The translations under genes were made by a program, and so were the position numbers. The notes below the pieces were generated by a model, which did not search any database, had not been told where the DNA came from, and saw only the letters and a list, made by a program, of their open reading frames with translations. Positions 26,886 to 37,571 of a DNA stretch of 53,750 nt are shown in pieces. The DNA comes from Melioribacteraceae bacterium (lineage in GTDB: Bacteria; Bacteroidota; Ignavibacteria; Ignavibacteriales; Melioribacteraceae), in the NCBI GenBank assembly GCA_021740785.1, contig JAIOZI010000032.1, forward strand, positions 1 through 53,750, given 5' to 3'. The first letter of the stretch is position 1. Each line of letters opens with the position of its first letter.

Positions 26886-28238
26886 ATGACTTTAGAAGAT
26901 GTGAAACCCGGCAGGCAGTTGAATGCAGTTTGGGCAAAAAAATATATGACTAAGATTGTTAGTGCTGAAGATGCGGTTAAAGTTATCAAATCCGGTGATA
27001 AGGTTGTAGTTCAACCCGGTTGCGCTGCTCCTCTCGAACTGATAAAACCAATGGTTGATAGAAAAGAAGAATTATACGGTGTTGATATATATCATATTTT
27101 AGTAGTTGGTGATTTACCCTATACGAAACCCGGAATGGAAAAACATTTTAGACACAAGGCGTTTTTTATCGGGGGAAATACGAGGAAAGCTGTAAATGAA
27201 GGGCGGGCTGAATTTATCCCAATATTTCTTTCTGAAGTAACCTTGCTTTTTAAGAAAGGAATAATTGTCCCGGATGTAAGTTTGATACATGTCTCGCCTC
27301 CTGATGAACATGGATTTTGCAGCTATGGAATTGATGTGGGTAATATCAAAACGCCTGCCGAAAAATCCCGGGTTGTTGTTGCCCAAGTAAATAAGCAGAT
27401 GCCGCGTGGTCTCGGGAATAGTTTTATTCACGTTAATAAAATTGATTACATAGTTGAAGTTGACGAGCCGCTAATGGAACTTCCTCAAGTAGACCCGAAT
27501 GCTGATAAAAGTACTTTGAAAGTTTATGATAAAATCGGTAGAAATGTTGCTGAAATGATTCCCGACGGTGCAACATTACAGATGGGTATCGGTGCAATTC
27601 CGGATTCGGTGTTGAATTATTTAAAAGACAGAAATGATCTCGGCGTTCATACCGAGATGTTCTCCGATGGAATAATTGAATTGGTGGAAGAAGGAATAAT
27701 AAATGGTGAAAAGAAAACACTTCATCAAGGTAAAATTATTGCGGGGTTTTGTCTCGGTACCAGAAGATCATATGATTTCCTCGATAACAACCCTATAATT
27801 GAATTCCACCCGCAGGAATATGTAAACGATCCGTTTATAATTTCAAAGAATGATAAAATGATTGCAATCAATTCTGCAATCGAAATAGATCTTACAGGTC
27901 AAGTCTGTTCCGATTCAATTGGAACGAGATTTTACAGTGGTATCGGTGGACAAGTAGATTTTATTCGAGGTGCCTCACATTCTGAAGGAGGAAAACCGAT
28001 TATTGCTCTTCCAAGCGCAACAAAGGATGAAAAAATTTCACGTATCGTTCCAACTCTAAAACCGGGAGCCGGAGTTGTAACTTCAAGAGGTGATGTTCAT
28101 TATGTTGTTACGGAATACGGTACGGTTAATCTTTTCGGTAAAACAGTTCAGGAAAGAGCTCGAGAATTAATTAAAATTTCGCATCCGAAGTTTAGAGATG
28201 AATTAACCGAATTTGCCAAACAGACATATAAGATCTAA
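26886..28238 (+). CDS. acetyl-CoA hydrolase/4-hydroxybutyrate CoA-transferase family protein
   Basis: 450 residues. Family I-type CoA-transferase: VVQPGCAAPLELIKPMVDR near the N-terminus, HVSPPDEHGFCSYGIDV, GATLQMGIGAIPDSVL, HTEMFSDGIIELVE with Glu257 as the likely CoA-thioester nucleophile, and GIGGQVDFIRGA followed by ALPSATKDEKISRIVP. Closest by eye to 4-hydroxybutyrate/acetate CoA-transferases; substrate not provable. Its stop shares a base with the next start (TAATG). Confidence 0.87.
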   Translation: MTLEDVKPGRQLNAVWAKKYMTKIVSAEDAVKVIKSGDKVVVQPGCAAPLELIKPMVDRKEELYGVDIYHILVVGDLPYTKPGMEKHFRHKAFFIGGNTRKAVNEGRAEFIPIFLSEVTLLFKKGIIVPDVSLIHVSPPDEHGFCSYGIDVGNIKTPAEKSRVVVAQVNKQMPRGLGNSFIHVNKIDYIVEVDEPLMELPQVDPNADKSTLKVYDKIGRNVAEMIPDGATLQMGIGAIPDSVLNYLKDRNDLGVHTEMFSDGIIELVEEGIINGEKKTLHQGKIIAGFCLGTRRSYDFLDNNPIIEFHPQEYVNDPFIISKNDKMIAINSAIEIDLTGQVCSDSIGTRFYSGIGGQVDFIRGASHSEGGKPIIALPSATKDEKISRIVPTLKPGAGVVTSRGDVHYVVTEYGTVNLFGKTVQERARELIKISHPKFRDELTEFAKQTYKI

Positions 28239-28927
28239 TGGTTGCGATTATTGGAGATATTCATGGTTGTTATTTTACCCTGGTAGATTTATACAATAAA
28301 ATTATTGCAGATCATCCCGGTATAAAAGTTTATACCGTCGGTGATCTTATCGACCGCGGAAATCATAGTTATGAAGTTCTCCAATTTGTAATTGAAAACG
28401 ATATTCATTTTACTCCCGGTAATCATGATTACATGTTCTACCATTTTTTTCGCGAGCCGACAAGTGTTTTCGCAAGGTCATGGGTTTTTAATGGTAATGA
28501 ATCTACACTTGAATCTTATGAAAAAAATGAAGAAGCGGTTTTTAAACATATTGATTTAATCAGCAAGGCTCCTCTTTTTTATGATTTGTATGATTGTTTT
28601 ATTTCACACGCAGGAATTTCCGTGAAGTATAAATCAGTTTTGCCGCCTAATTTTAGAGATGATCTGAGTATTCTTGAGACTTATATTTACAACGATTTTA
28701 AAAATGATAACGGTGTGTTGTGGACGCGTGACCCTCTTCTTAATTTAGGAAAAATTCAATTAGTTGGGCACACTAAGCAGCAATCTTTAACTTTAGATGA
28801 AGAAGCAAATGCTTTGTATATCGATACCGGCGCTTGTATCGGAAACAAATTAAGCGCAGTAATTGTAGACAACAGTAATATTATCGATACTTACAGCATC
28901 TCGACTCATTTGGACGATATTATCTGA
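28238..28927 (+). CDS. calcineurin-like metallophosphoesterase
   Basis: 229 residues. Metal-binding motifs in order: GDIHG (6-10), GDLIDRG (about 36-42), GNHDYM (about 67-72), SHAGIS and GHTKQ, the pattern of PrpA-type serine/threonine phosphatases and Ap4A-hydrolase-like enzymes. Translationally coupled to the CoA-transferase. Physiological substrate unknown. Confidence 0.9.
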   Translation: MVAIIGDIHGCYFTLVDLYNKIIADHPGIKVYTVGDLIDRGNHSYEVLQFVIENDIHFTPGNHDYMFYHFFREPTSVFARSWVFNGNESTLESYEKNEEAVFKHIDLISKAPLFYDLYDCFISHAGISVKYKSVLPPNFRDDLSILETYIYNDFKNDNGVLWTRDPLLNLGKIQLVGHTKQQSLTLDEEANALYIDTGACIGNKLSAVIVDNSNIIDTYSISTHLDDII

Positions 28928-29106
28928 TCATGCAAAAATTGGGGTACTAAATAATTTTGTTTGATATTATATGCTAAATTCGATAATTTTTCGGGTCATT
29001 ATTATATATAATATTAGAGGAGGTATTATAGAAAAAAAATTACTATAATTGCGTTTCTCAATTTGATGAAGGTCTTCCGATTAATCATAGGATTTTAGAC
29101 ATACTG

Positions 29107-32100
29107 TTGAAATGGAAGAGAGTAATTTTTTCTTCCTTATTAATTTTTGCGTTTGTATTACTTGTTGGATTTACTTTCGGAGTCGAGCCTGTAGGGTACT
29201 TCAAGCATAATCCCCATTTAGATTACAACAATTTAAGCAACTCCAATTTCCTTGCTGGCGCAGGTTTACATTTTGAATCAGCAATTAAAATAAAAAGTGC
29301 TGAATTATTCCTGCCCGGTATTCTTCCGGATTCTACAACACTGAATGATTCTTCATCCCTTCAGGATTCTACCTATTTAGACAGCCTGGCTTTTGCCGAT
29401 TCATTACTGGCTGATACAATGAAAGTAGATTCAATGGCTCTCGACTCAACTGCTCGAATCAAACATTATAAACATTCAAGAAATGATTTGATCTATACAC
29501 CATTTAATAGATACAAATCGCCGTCGTTATATTTAAATCCATCCGACAGTAGAATGAAACGTACAGTTGAATTGGATTCTACCGGACAGTATGTGATTAT
29601 TAAAGAAGTTATTGCAGGAGTTGAACCAAGACCGTATTTAAAAATTCCGCTTGAAGAATATATCGATCTTAGGATGGAGGCTGTTAACCAAGGTCTATGG
29701 GAAGAAATAGGTTACGCTTATGAATTGAGGTCGGGTAAAAAAGATTTATCGGAATTACTTACAGACATAACCAATATTAACATTCCTCTTCCAAGCGCAT
29801 CATTTTTAAGCATATTCGGTCCGCCGGTTATAAGTCTAAGAATAAACGGTTCAGTTGATATTCACGGTGCATGGAGAAATGAAACAACCGAAGGATTAAC
29901 TGCATCACGTTTGGGCAACACTCGTAATGAGCCGGATTTCAAACAGCAGGTTCAGATAAATGTTGACGGTACGATCGGCGATAAACTTACGATTTCTGCC
30001 GACTGGAATACAGAGAGAACTTTTGAATACGAAAATCAACTAAAGATTCAGTATACCGGTTATGATGACGAAATAATTCAAAGCATTGAAGCCGGAAACG
30101 TTTCATTACAGACTTCATCTTTGGTTGGCGGCAGCGAGGCTCTATTTGGAATTAAATCTAAATTTCAACTTGGTCCGCTAACTCTTACCGCATTAGCATC
30201 TCAGAAAAAAGGTGAAATTGAAGAAGTATCTGTAAGTGGCGGTGCGCAGTCTCAAAAATTTGAGGTTCACGCTTATGAGTATTCAAAAAACCACTATTTC
30301 CTAGATGAAATTTATACAGATACATCGGATCTAAATTTCTTCAACCGGTATTACGGAAATGCAACGTATACTCCCACATTGCAAACAGAACAATACCGGG
30401 TTAAAGATATTGAAGTTTGGAAATCGACCAACACTAGGCTGGACCCGGCAAATGAAAGAAAAGCAAATGTATATATTGATTTGGAACAGAGAAATAAAGG
30501 TGAACTTTACGGCGCAAGCCATCGTGATACCACACAAACAACCGTAAACGGTGAAACGGTGATAAACAGTCGTTTCATTCGTCTCATTGAAGGTGTAGAT
30601 TTTGAATATAACGAGTACGTAGGATTTGTTACATTCAAAACCCAGATTCAGAAAGATGATATAATCGGTGTTGCTTATAGGCGCGAAGGTCCAACTTCCG
30701 ATCCAAATGATGATGTATTTTACGGTGAGTTTTTAAACGATGTTTCCACGGATACATCAAGTATTATCGTGTTGAAATTAATTAAACCGAAAGACCTTAA
30801 GCCAACTTTTACGAAAGCATGGAATCTTCAATTACGTAATATCTATCCAATGGGTGGAAGAGATATTAAAAAAGAAGGTTTCCAGCTAGATATTAGATAC
30901 TCTATTCCCGGGCAGGAACCTGTTAATGATTACCTGGGCATTAAACTTTTAGAAGCCTTCGGGCTTGATCAAACCGATGAGAGCGGAACAGGTACATCTC
31001 CAGACGGAGCTTTCGATTTTTTGCCGGGCAGAACAATTTTACCTTCAACCGGTGAAATAATATTTCCAACTTTGCAGCCGTTCGGAGTGAACCTTCCCGA
31101 CGAACTACCGGATTCACTAAAATATAATTCGGTCTACGATACTCTTGATACCTTCGCAAAGCAGGACAGATCAAAAGATAAATTTATTCTAACCGGCGAG
31201 TATTCGGCTGCCATTTCTTCGGTTTATAATATTGGGTTTAACGTTGTTGAAAACTCAGTGAAGGTATTACTTAACGGCAGGGAGTTAAACGAAGGTTCGG
31301 ATTACCAGGTAGATTATAACATTGGTCAGGTTATCATAAGAAATGATCAAGCATTAGTACCGGGTGCTGATTTAAGAATTACCTACGAGCAAAACGACCT
31401 GTTTCAACTTGCCTCAAAAACATTGCTCGGATTAAGGGGAGAGTATGAGTTTGATAAAAAGACCCGGCTTGGTTTCTCATTCCTAAATTTGAACGAACAA
31501 ACGCTCAGTGATAAAGTTAGAATTGGAGAGGAGCCGTTAAACAACTCTATATACGGTGTTGACTTCCAATCCAGTTTCGATCTGCCGTTTATCACCGACG
31601 GATTAGATGAAGTATTCTCAACAAGTAAGATGTCGACATTTAATTTGAAGGGTGAATATGCATATATGAGCCCGGATCCCAACACGAAAAAATCTCCGAT
31701 TTTCAGCGACGACGGGCAGAGTATAGCATACATTGATGATTTTGAAGGATCAAAAAGAATAATTCCTCTCGGAGTTTCCTACGGCGGCTGGCATGATCTC
31801 AGCGTTCCCGACAGTCTGCCTTATATCAGCGGCATAACCGAAAAACTTGAATTGATGAATTATAAAGCCAAGACATACTGGTTCAATAATTTGCCTTCGG
31901 ATGTACAGATTAAAGACATTTGGCCAGAACGCCAAGCAGGTCGTGAAGATCAGCAGGTTACTGTTCTTGATTTTGTTTATAACCCGGAGTTCAAAGGATC
32001 ATATAACTACAATCAATTCTGGAATCCTGCTGATTCACTTAAGAAAAATTGGGGCGGTATGATGACAATCCTTTCTTCAACTGCTAATAATCTTGTGGAA

Positions 32101-35100
32101 GAAAATATTGAGTTCATTGAATTTTGGCTTAAGATAATGGATGCCCCGGAAGATGTTGAACTATATATTGATCTAGGTCAGATCAGTGAAGATGTAATTC
32201 CCAATAGAAAACTGGATAAAGAAGATCAAAATGATAATGACTTAATTGATGAGGGTGAAGATACAGGTATCGATGGAAAATTCGATGGTGAAGAACCATT
32301 TTATGACGCGGTGAACAATCCCGATCCGAGCGGTGATAATTTTTATTTGGATATTAGTTCAAACTTATTTGATAAAATTAACGGAACCGAAGGGAATGCA
32401 GCGTTGACCGATATCGGCAGACTGCCCGATTCTGAAGACCTAAACCGTAACTTCTCTATTGATCTACTCGATAGTTATTTCCGTTACAAAATTCCGATTG
32501 ACACAAACAAAACTCAGAATGAATTTATTGTCGGCGGCGGCGGTGAAAATGACGGGTGGTATCAATTTAGAATTCCGTTAAAAGATTTCTCCTGGACTAA
32601 AGGCGATCCTTCTTTTTCAATTGTGGAATATATAAGATTCTGGATCAGCGGTGTTGAAGAAAGGGTACGGGTTAGGTTTGCTGAAATGAATTTGGTCGGT
32701 AACCAGTGGCAGAAAGTTGTAATACCCGGAAAAGTTGCACAGGACGATTCCGTATTGAGTGTATCCACAATAAATGTTGAAGATAACCCGGGATATTCAA
32801 GTCCACCCGGAGTAATACGTGAAAGAGACAGAAGCAAACCTGATGAAGAGGTGTTCAAAAATGAACAATCTTTGATGATCAATATTGACAGGCTGCCTGA
32901 TGGTGAAACTAGAGAAGCGGTTAAATATTTGTTCCGACCGCTCGATATTTTTGATTATAAAGAAATGAAATTATTTATTCACGGTCCATTAGATAATCAC
33001 CCGGGATCAATTTCCAATTATGTTGATGAAACCAATTATTCCAGCGAGATTTATTTTAGATTCGGTACGGATTCATCAAACTTTTACGAATATCGCCAGC
33101 CTGTTAAGGCGGACTGGAATGAAATTCAAATTACCTTTGAAGAATTAACGGCAATTAAGCAGAGACGGGATGTTGAAAATAGACTATTTCAGGTTCCGGT
33201 CGAAGGTGAGCCGGGACATTTCTACGGAGTTAGGGGAAAGCCAACTCTAACAAGAGTTACATACTTTATGATCGGAATTGTCAATCCCGGCAATAAAGGG
33301 AGTGTAGGTGAATTTGTTTCTGGCGAATTATGGATTAATGAGCTTAGAGTACTCGGAGCCGATGATACCCCGGGCTGGGCTTATACTGCCTCAACATCAA
33401 TGAATTTTGCGGATTTATTTGACGTAAGTTTTAATATTAGTCAAACGGATCCAAATTTTCATAGGCTTTCGGAAAGATTTGGTTCTCGAGTTGATAAAAG
33501 AAACTGGGGTATGTCGGTCGGGTTAGATGTATTAAAATTAATCCCGGCTAATTTGGAAGGAAGCAATCTTAAAGTAAATTACCAGCGGTCGGAATCAATA
33601 TCAAAGCCGGTTTACCTGCCCGGAACCGATATTAACGTTGACGAAGCTGCACGCCAGTTAACACAAAAATTAAACGATAATGATTCAACCAAAGCTGATG
33701 CTCAAAAAGCAGCCGAACAGTTAAAATCGGATGCGCAGACAATAAGCGTTTCTGAAACTTGGACATTATCAAATATGAAGTTTAAAATTCCTACGAAATC
33801 ATGGTTGATTGAAGATACTTTTAACCAGTTGTCCTTCAATTTTAACTACAATAAAAAGAAAGGGAGAAATCCGACTACTCTTAATAATCAATCATGGGTT
33901 TGGAATGCAAGTATAAAATACAGCGTAAATTTAAGCAACAAATTATTTTTCAAACCTGTTGATATACCAATTATCGGAACAGTTATTGACTTATTCTCAG
34001 ATTACAAAGATGTGAAGATTTATTTTGCTCCTTCCAGCATAAATGCCGGAATATCTGCAAATAGAAAATACTCATTTCAAAAAAGCAGGACTATTGGAAC
34101 GAAATCCAACATTCAGAGAGATTTTACAGCAACAAGAAATTATGGTTTTAATTGGAAGCTTACAGAAGGTGCGTTCTGGAATTTATCATTCGATTTAGAC
34201 GTAGATATAAATTCTTCGCTGGCATATTTGCTTACAGCCGGTGAAGTTGAGCGCCCCGAAGGTGATGTTTGGAATGATATATTTAACGGGGCTCATTTCG
34301 GTAAAGATTACAATTTTAGACAAAATTTTTCAATTAAAACAAAACCTACACTGCCCTCAATTTGGAATCTTGATAAATTCTTTCAATTAACTGCCGGTTA
34401 CAGTGTTAACTATACCTGGCAAAATAATTTTCAGCAGGAAGATTTGGGTAGAAGCGCAGGCTTTTCGAACAGGATTCAGACAGGTGTAACAATAAGATGG
34501 AAATCACTTACGGAACCATTGTTTGCGGAGGATCCAAAAACGGCAGCAACTGCGGGTGGTGCTGACAAACGCGGCTCGAGGGGAGGAACTCGTGATTTGG
34601 ATGAAGAGATGAGAAAGAACAAGCAAGATAATCAAGATGATGAGGAAAGTGAAAATGATGACTCACAAGCTCAGCAAGTTGAATCTGCAAAGCCCGATTC
34701 GATTGATACAACCCCGAGAGTTTCGCCCTTAACGAAGGCTTGGACTTTCATAAAAGGTACATCTAAGTATTTGTTTTTCGATTATGACCAAATTAGAGTT
34801 AATTTCTCACAGAGCAATTCTCAATCCGGATCAGGTCTGCTTGGAGAAGGTTCCGGGCAAAAGAATTTTTGGGGATATAAAACTAATTCCAATTATGGAC
34901 CATCCAGGTTATTTATGCTCGGATTCTCTTACGATGTCGGTCCAAGAGCTCCGAACGGCAATCTTCAGGATAGATATTCGCAAAAAAATAATGTTACATT
35001 TTCAACGTCGCGACCTCTTTGGGAAGGCGCAACAATCGATCTCGATTGGAACGTTTCATGGGGAAATAACCGGAATACAACAATACAAACAGATGAACTG

Positions 35101-35979
35101 GGGAATATTTTTGTTTCAAACATTTCTTCCACGGGAAGTATTGAAAGATCATTTTTGAGTTTTCCGCCCTCGCTCTTTTTAACAATTTTTAAATCCGGTA
35201 TTTCAAGAGTTAATGAGCTGTATGATGCAGAGTCGGCAAACCCGAATGAAAATCTATCTAATGCATTTGTAGAAGGATTTGAGAGTATGCCGCTGCTTGC
35301 GAAGGTGCCTTTCCTTGCTGAATTTTCAAAATTCATTCCGCGCCCCAATTGGCGAATTAATTGGAATGGACTTGAAAAAATTTCCTTCTTTGAAGGTTTT
35401 GCAAAACGCGTATCGCTTTCGCACGCATATCAATCATCATATTCGGAAGGTTGGAAAGTCAACCCGGATGGTTTATCTGAAGTACAAACTCAAAAAATTA
35501 ATTACGGGTTTAATCCATTACTTGGGCTGAATATTACGTTCGATTCGTTTTGGGACGGTAATTTGAACGGGTCAATTAAATATGGAACCAAGACAAGTTA
35601 TGACCTTGGATTATCAACCAGAAATATTACCGAAACATTTTCCAGAGATATAAATATATCCGCAAGTTATTCGAAAACAGGTTTTGAAATTCCTTTATTC
35701 GGACTTTCACTTCAGAATGATCTTGAAATATCATTCTCTTATACAAGCGGTAAAAATTCTGTGCTGGTTTTTGAAATGGATAATTTCAAAGAGGAAGGTA
35801 AACCACAGGACGGAACAACCCGAACAACTATGGAACCGCGAGTTAAATATGTAATGAGCAGAAGAGTTACATTATCACTATTTTACAGACGAACATCTGT
35901 TGAACCTGAAGGTGCATCGAGAATTCCTCCTACTACTACCAATGAAGCCGGTCTTGATGTTCATATCGCTATTCAGTAA
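29107..35979 (+). CDS. sprA: T9SS outer-membrane translocon protein SprA
   Basis: 2290 residues, the size expected of SprA, the giant 36-strand barrel that passes T9SS substrates across the outer membrane. Features: an N-terminal hydrophobic export segment (IFSSLLIFAFVLLVGFTFG), repeated beta-strand blocks, the conserved IAYIDDFEGSKRIIPLGV segment, calcium-like DNDLIDEGEDTGIDG loops, WINELRV motifs, and an aromatic C-terminal strand region. A charged low-complexity insert occurs near residues 1820-1865. The start is uncertain: TTG at 29107 is the first usable codon, but the best ribosome binding site (GAGGAGG at 29017-29023) lies far upstream. Followed after 23 bases by porX. Confidence 0.95.
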   Translation: MKWKRVIFSSLLIFAFVLLVGFTFGVEPVGYFKHNPHLDYNNLSNSNFLAGAGLHFESAIKIKSAELFLPGILPDSTTLNDSSSLQDSTYLDSLAFADSLLADTMKVDSMALDSTARIKHYKHSRNDLIYTPFNRYKSPSLYLNPSDSRMKRTVELDSTGQYVIIKEVIAGVEPRPYLKIPLEEYIDLRMEAVNQGLWEEIGYAYELRSGKKDLSELLTDITNINIPLPSASFLSIFGPPVISLRINGSVDIHGAWRNETTEGLTASRLGNTRNEPDFKQQVQINVDGTIGDKLTISADWNTERTFEYENQLKIQYTGYDDEIIQSIEAGNVSLQTSSLVGGSEALFGIKSKFQLGPLTLTALASQKKGEIEEVSVSGGAQSQKFEVHAYEYSKNHYFLDEIYTDTSDLNFFNRYYGNATYTPTLQTEQYRVKDIEVWKSTNTRLDPANERKANVYIDLEQRNKGELYGASHRDTTQTTVNGETVINSRFIRLIEGVDFEYNEYVGFVTFKTQIQKDDIIGVAYRREGPTSDPNDDVFYGEFLNDVSTDTSSIIVLKLIKPKDLKPTFTKAWNLQLRNIYPMGGRDIKKEGFQLDIRYSIPGQEPVNDYLGIKLLEAFGLDQTDESGTGTSPDGAFDFLPGRTILPSTGEIIFPTLQPFGVNLPDELPDSLKYNSVYDTLDTFAKQDRSKDKFILTGEYSAAISSVYNIGFNVVENSVKVLLNGRELNEGSDYQVDYNIGQVIIRNDQALVPGADLRITYEQNDLFQLASKTLLGLRGEYEFDKKTRLGFSFLNLNEQTLSDKVRIGEEPLNNSIYGVDFQSSFDLPFITDGLDEVFSTSKMSTFNLKGEYAYMSPDPNTKKSPIFSDDGQSIAYIDDFEGSKRIIPLGVSYGGWHDLSVPDSLPYISGITEKLELMNYKAKTYWFNNLPSDVQIKDIWPERQAGREDQQVTVLDFVYNPEFKGSYNYNQFWNPADSLKKNWGGMMTILSSTANNLVEENIEFIEFWLKIMDAPEDVELYIDLGQISEDVIPNRKLDKEDQNDNDLIDEGEDTGIDGKFDGEEPFYDAVNNPDPSGDNFYLDISSNLFDKINGTEGNAALTDIGRLPDSEDLNRNFSIDLLDSYFRYKIPIDTNKTQNEFIVGGGGENDGWYQFRIPLKDFSWTKGDPSFSIVEYIRFWISGVEERVRVRFAEMNLVGNQWQKVVIPGKVAQDDSVLSVSTINVEDNPGYSSPPGVIRERDRSKPDEEVFKNEQSLMINIDRLPDGETREAVKYLFRPLDIFDYKEMKLFIHGPLDNHPGSISNYVDETNYSSEIYFRFGTDSSNFYEYRQPVKADWNEIQITFEELTAIKQRRDVENRLFQVPVEGEPGHFYGVRGKPTLTRVTYFMIGIVNPGNKGSVGEFVSGELWINELRVLGADDTPGWAYTASTSMNFADLFDVSFNISQTDPNFHRLSERFGSRVDKRNWGMSVGLDVLKLIPANLEGSNLKVNYQRSESISKPVYLPGTDINVDEAARQLTQKLNDNDSTKADAQKAAEQLKSDAQTISVSETWTLSNMKFKIPTKSWLIEDTFNQLSFNFNYNKKKGRNPTTLNNQSWVWNASIKYSVNLSNKLFFKPVDIPIIGTVIDLFSDYKDVKIYFAPSSINAGISANRKYSFQKSRTIGTKSNIQRDFTATRNYGFNWKLTEGAFWNLSFDLDVDINSSLAYLLTAGEVERPEGDVWNDIFNGAHFGKDYNFRQNFSIKTKPTLPSIWNLDKFFQLTAGYSVNYTWQNNFQQEDLGRSAGFSNRIQTGVTIRWKSLTEPLFAEDPKTAATAGGADKRGSRGGTRDLDEEMRKNKQDNQDDEESENDDSQAQQVESAKPDSIDTTPRVSPLTKAWTFIKGTSKYLFFDYDQIRVNFSQSNSQSGSGLLGEGSGQKNFWGYKTNSNYGPSRLFMLGFSYDVGPRAPNGNLQDRYSQKNNVTFSTSRPLWEGATIDLDWNVSWGNNRNTTIQTDELGNIFVSNISSTGSIERSFLSFPPSLFLTIFKSGISRVNELYDAESANPNENLSNAFVEGFESMPLLAKVPFLAEFSKFIPRPNWRINWNGLEKISFFEGFAKRVSLSHAYQSSYSEGWKVNPDGLSEVQTQKINYGFNPLLGLNITFDSFWDGNLNGSIKYGTKTSYDLGLSTRNITETFSRDINISASYSKTGFEIPLFGLSLQNDLEISFSYTSGKNSVLVFEMDNFKEEGKPQDGTTRTTMEPRVKYVMSRRVTLSLFYRRTSVEPEGASRIPPTTTNEAGLDVHIAIQ

Positions 35980-36002
35980 AAATCTTCAAATAAGGAAATT
36001 CT

Positions 36003-37571
36003 ATGATAAAAAAAATTTTATGGGTGGATGACGAAATTGAATTGCTGCGATCGCATGTTATTTTATTAACCCAGAAAGGTTACGAAGTTGATACCGTTAC
36101 AAATGGTGAAGATGCAATTTCTGCGGTAACCGAAAAGCAGTTTGATCTGATTTTCCTTGACGAAATGATGGCGGGTATGGGCGGTCTGGAAACTCTTCAA
36201 AAAATTAAGGAAATAAATGCGAATATCCCGGTTGTGATGGTTACAAAATCCGAAGAAGAAAGTTTAATGAATGACGCCATAGGTAGTAAGATTAGCGATT
36301 ATCTTATTAAGCCTGTTGTTCCGTCACAGATTCTGATGGTTTGTAAAAAGTTTTTAGAAGGGAAAAAAATCTCCGGTGAATATGTTGCAAAGGATTATTT
36401 GCAGGACTTCAATCAAATTTCTCATAAACTATTGGATCAGCCGGATTATAATGAATGGGTTGATCTGTACCTAAAATTGGTTAATTGGGACCTTGAGCTT
36501 GATACTCATCCTGAAGTAGATTTGAGGCAGACACTTACCGAACAGAAAAAAGAATGCAATAAAGAATTCGGAAAATTTGTAGAATCAAATTACAAGAAGT
36601 GGATTAATAGTGTCGGTAGTTCCGAAACACCGATGCTTACTACTCAGGTAATTGAAAAGTATGTGATTCCGCATATTAAAAAATCCGAGGGACCGGTTTT
36701 CTTTTTTGTGCTCGATTGTCTTCGAGTTGATCAATGGAATGTAATGGAGAATCATTTACGTGATTTATTCCATATCTCACGTGATTATTATTATGCTATT
36801 CTTCCCACTGCTACACCGTATGCGAGAAATTCATTATTCAGCGGTTTATTTCCATTGGAAATCGAACAAAAATATCCGTCACTTTGGAGCAGCGGAAAAG
36901 ATGATGAAAGAAGCATGAATAAATATGAAAAGGATTTATTGCTGCTTTTACTTCAGAGAAGAGGAGTTAAATTAAACAATGAATTAAAGTATCTCAAAAT
37001 TATTGATCCGGATGTTGGCAGAAGTTTCGACCAAAATATTCATTCACATAAGAATACACATTTCATGGCAGTTGTTGTAAATTTTTTAGATATGATTGCT
37101 CATGGCAGATCGGATTCGGAATTGCTTAAGGAAATTGCACCGGATGAATCTGCTTTCAGATCTTTAACCGAAAGTTGGTTCAGACATTCTTCACTTTTAT
37201 CAACACTAAAATCCATATCAAATATGAAAAACGCAAAAGTGATTGTTACCACCGATCACGGAAGTATTCGATCTTTAAGAGGCGCTAAGGTATTGGGGGA
37301 TAGAGAAGCATCATCAAATCTTAGATTTAAATTCGGTCGTAATTTGAAGGTTGATGATAAACATGCAATTTATGTTAAAAATCCCGAAGAATTTAAATTG
37401 CCGAAACGAGGAATAACAACCAGCTATATTTTTGCGAAAGAGGATTATTATTTTGTTTATCCTACCGACTATCATAAATATTTAAGTCATTACAAAGATA
37501 CTTTCCAGCATGGTGGAGTTTCTCTAGAAGAGAATATTCTGCCTGTAATAACAATGGAAAGTAAAGAATAA
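36003..37571 (+). CDS. porX: T9SS response regulator PorX (REC + PglZ)
   Basis: 522 residues. An N-terminal receiver domain has Asp9/Asp10, phospho-acceptor Asp53 in DLIFLDEMM, Thr in MVTKSEE and Lys in YLIKPV. After a linker, the C-terminal ~330 residues form a PglZ alkaline-phosphatase-like domain (FFFVLDCLRVDQWN with Asp nucleation of the metal site, ILPTATPYARNSLFSG with the likely nucleophile Thr, VIVTTDHGSIRS). PorX controls T9SS genes and hydrolyses signalling nucleotides in studied species. Placement directly after sprA is supportive. No PorY kinase in the window. Confidence 0.93.
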   Translation: MIKKILWVDDEIELLRSHVILLTQKGYEVDTVTNGEDAISAVTEKQFDLIFLDEMMAGMGGLETLQKIKEINANIPVVMVTKSEEESLMNDAIGSKISDYLIKPVVPSQILMVCKKFLEGKKISGEYVAKDYLQDFNQISHKLLDQPDYNEWVDLYLKLVNWDLELDTHPEVDLRQTLTEQKKECNKEFGKFVESNYKKWINSVGSSETPMLTTQVIEKYVIPHIKKSEGPVFFFVLDCLRVDQWNVMENHLRDLFHISRDYYYAILPTATPYARNSLFSGLFPLEIEQKYPSLWSSGKDDERSMNKYEKDLLLLLLQRRGVKLNNELKYLKIIDPDVGRSFDQNIHSHKNTHFMAVVVNFLDMIAHGRSDSELLKEIAPDESAFRSLTESWFRHSSLLSTLKSISNMKNAKVIVTTDHGSIRSLRGAKVLGDREASSNLRFKFGRNLKVDDKHAIYVKNPEEFKLPKRGITTSYIFAKEDYYFVYPTDYHKYLSHYKDTFQHGGVSLEENILPVITMESKE

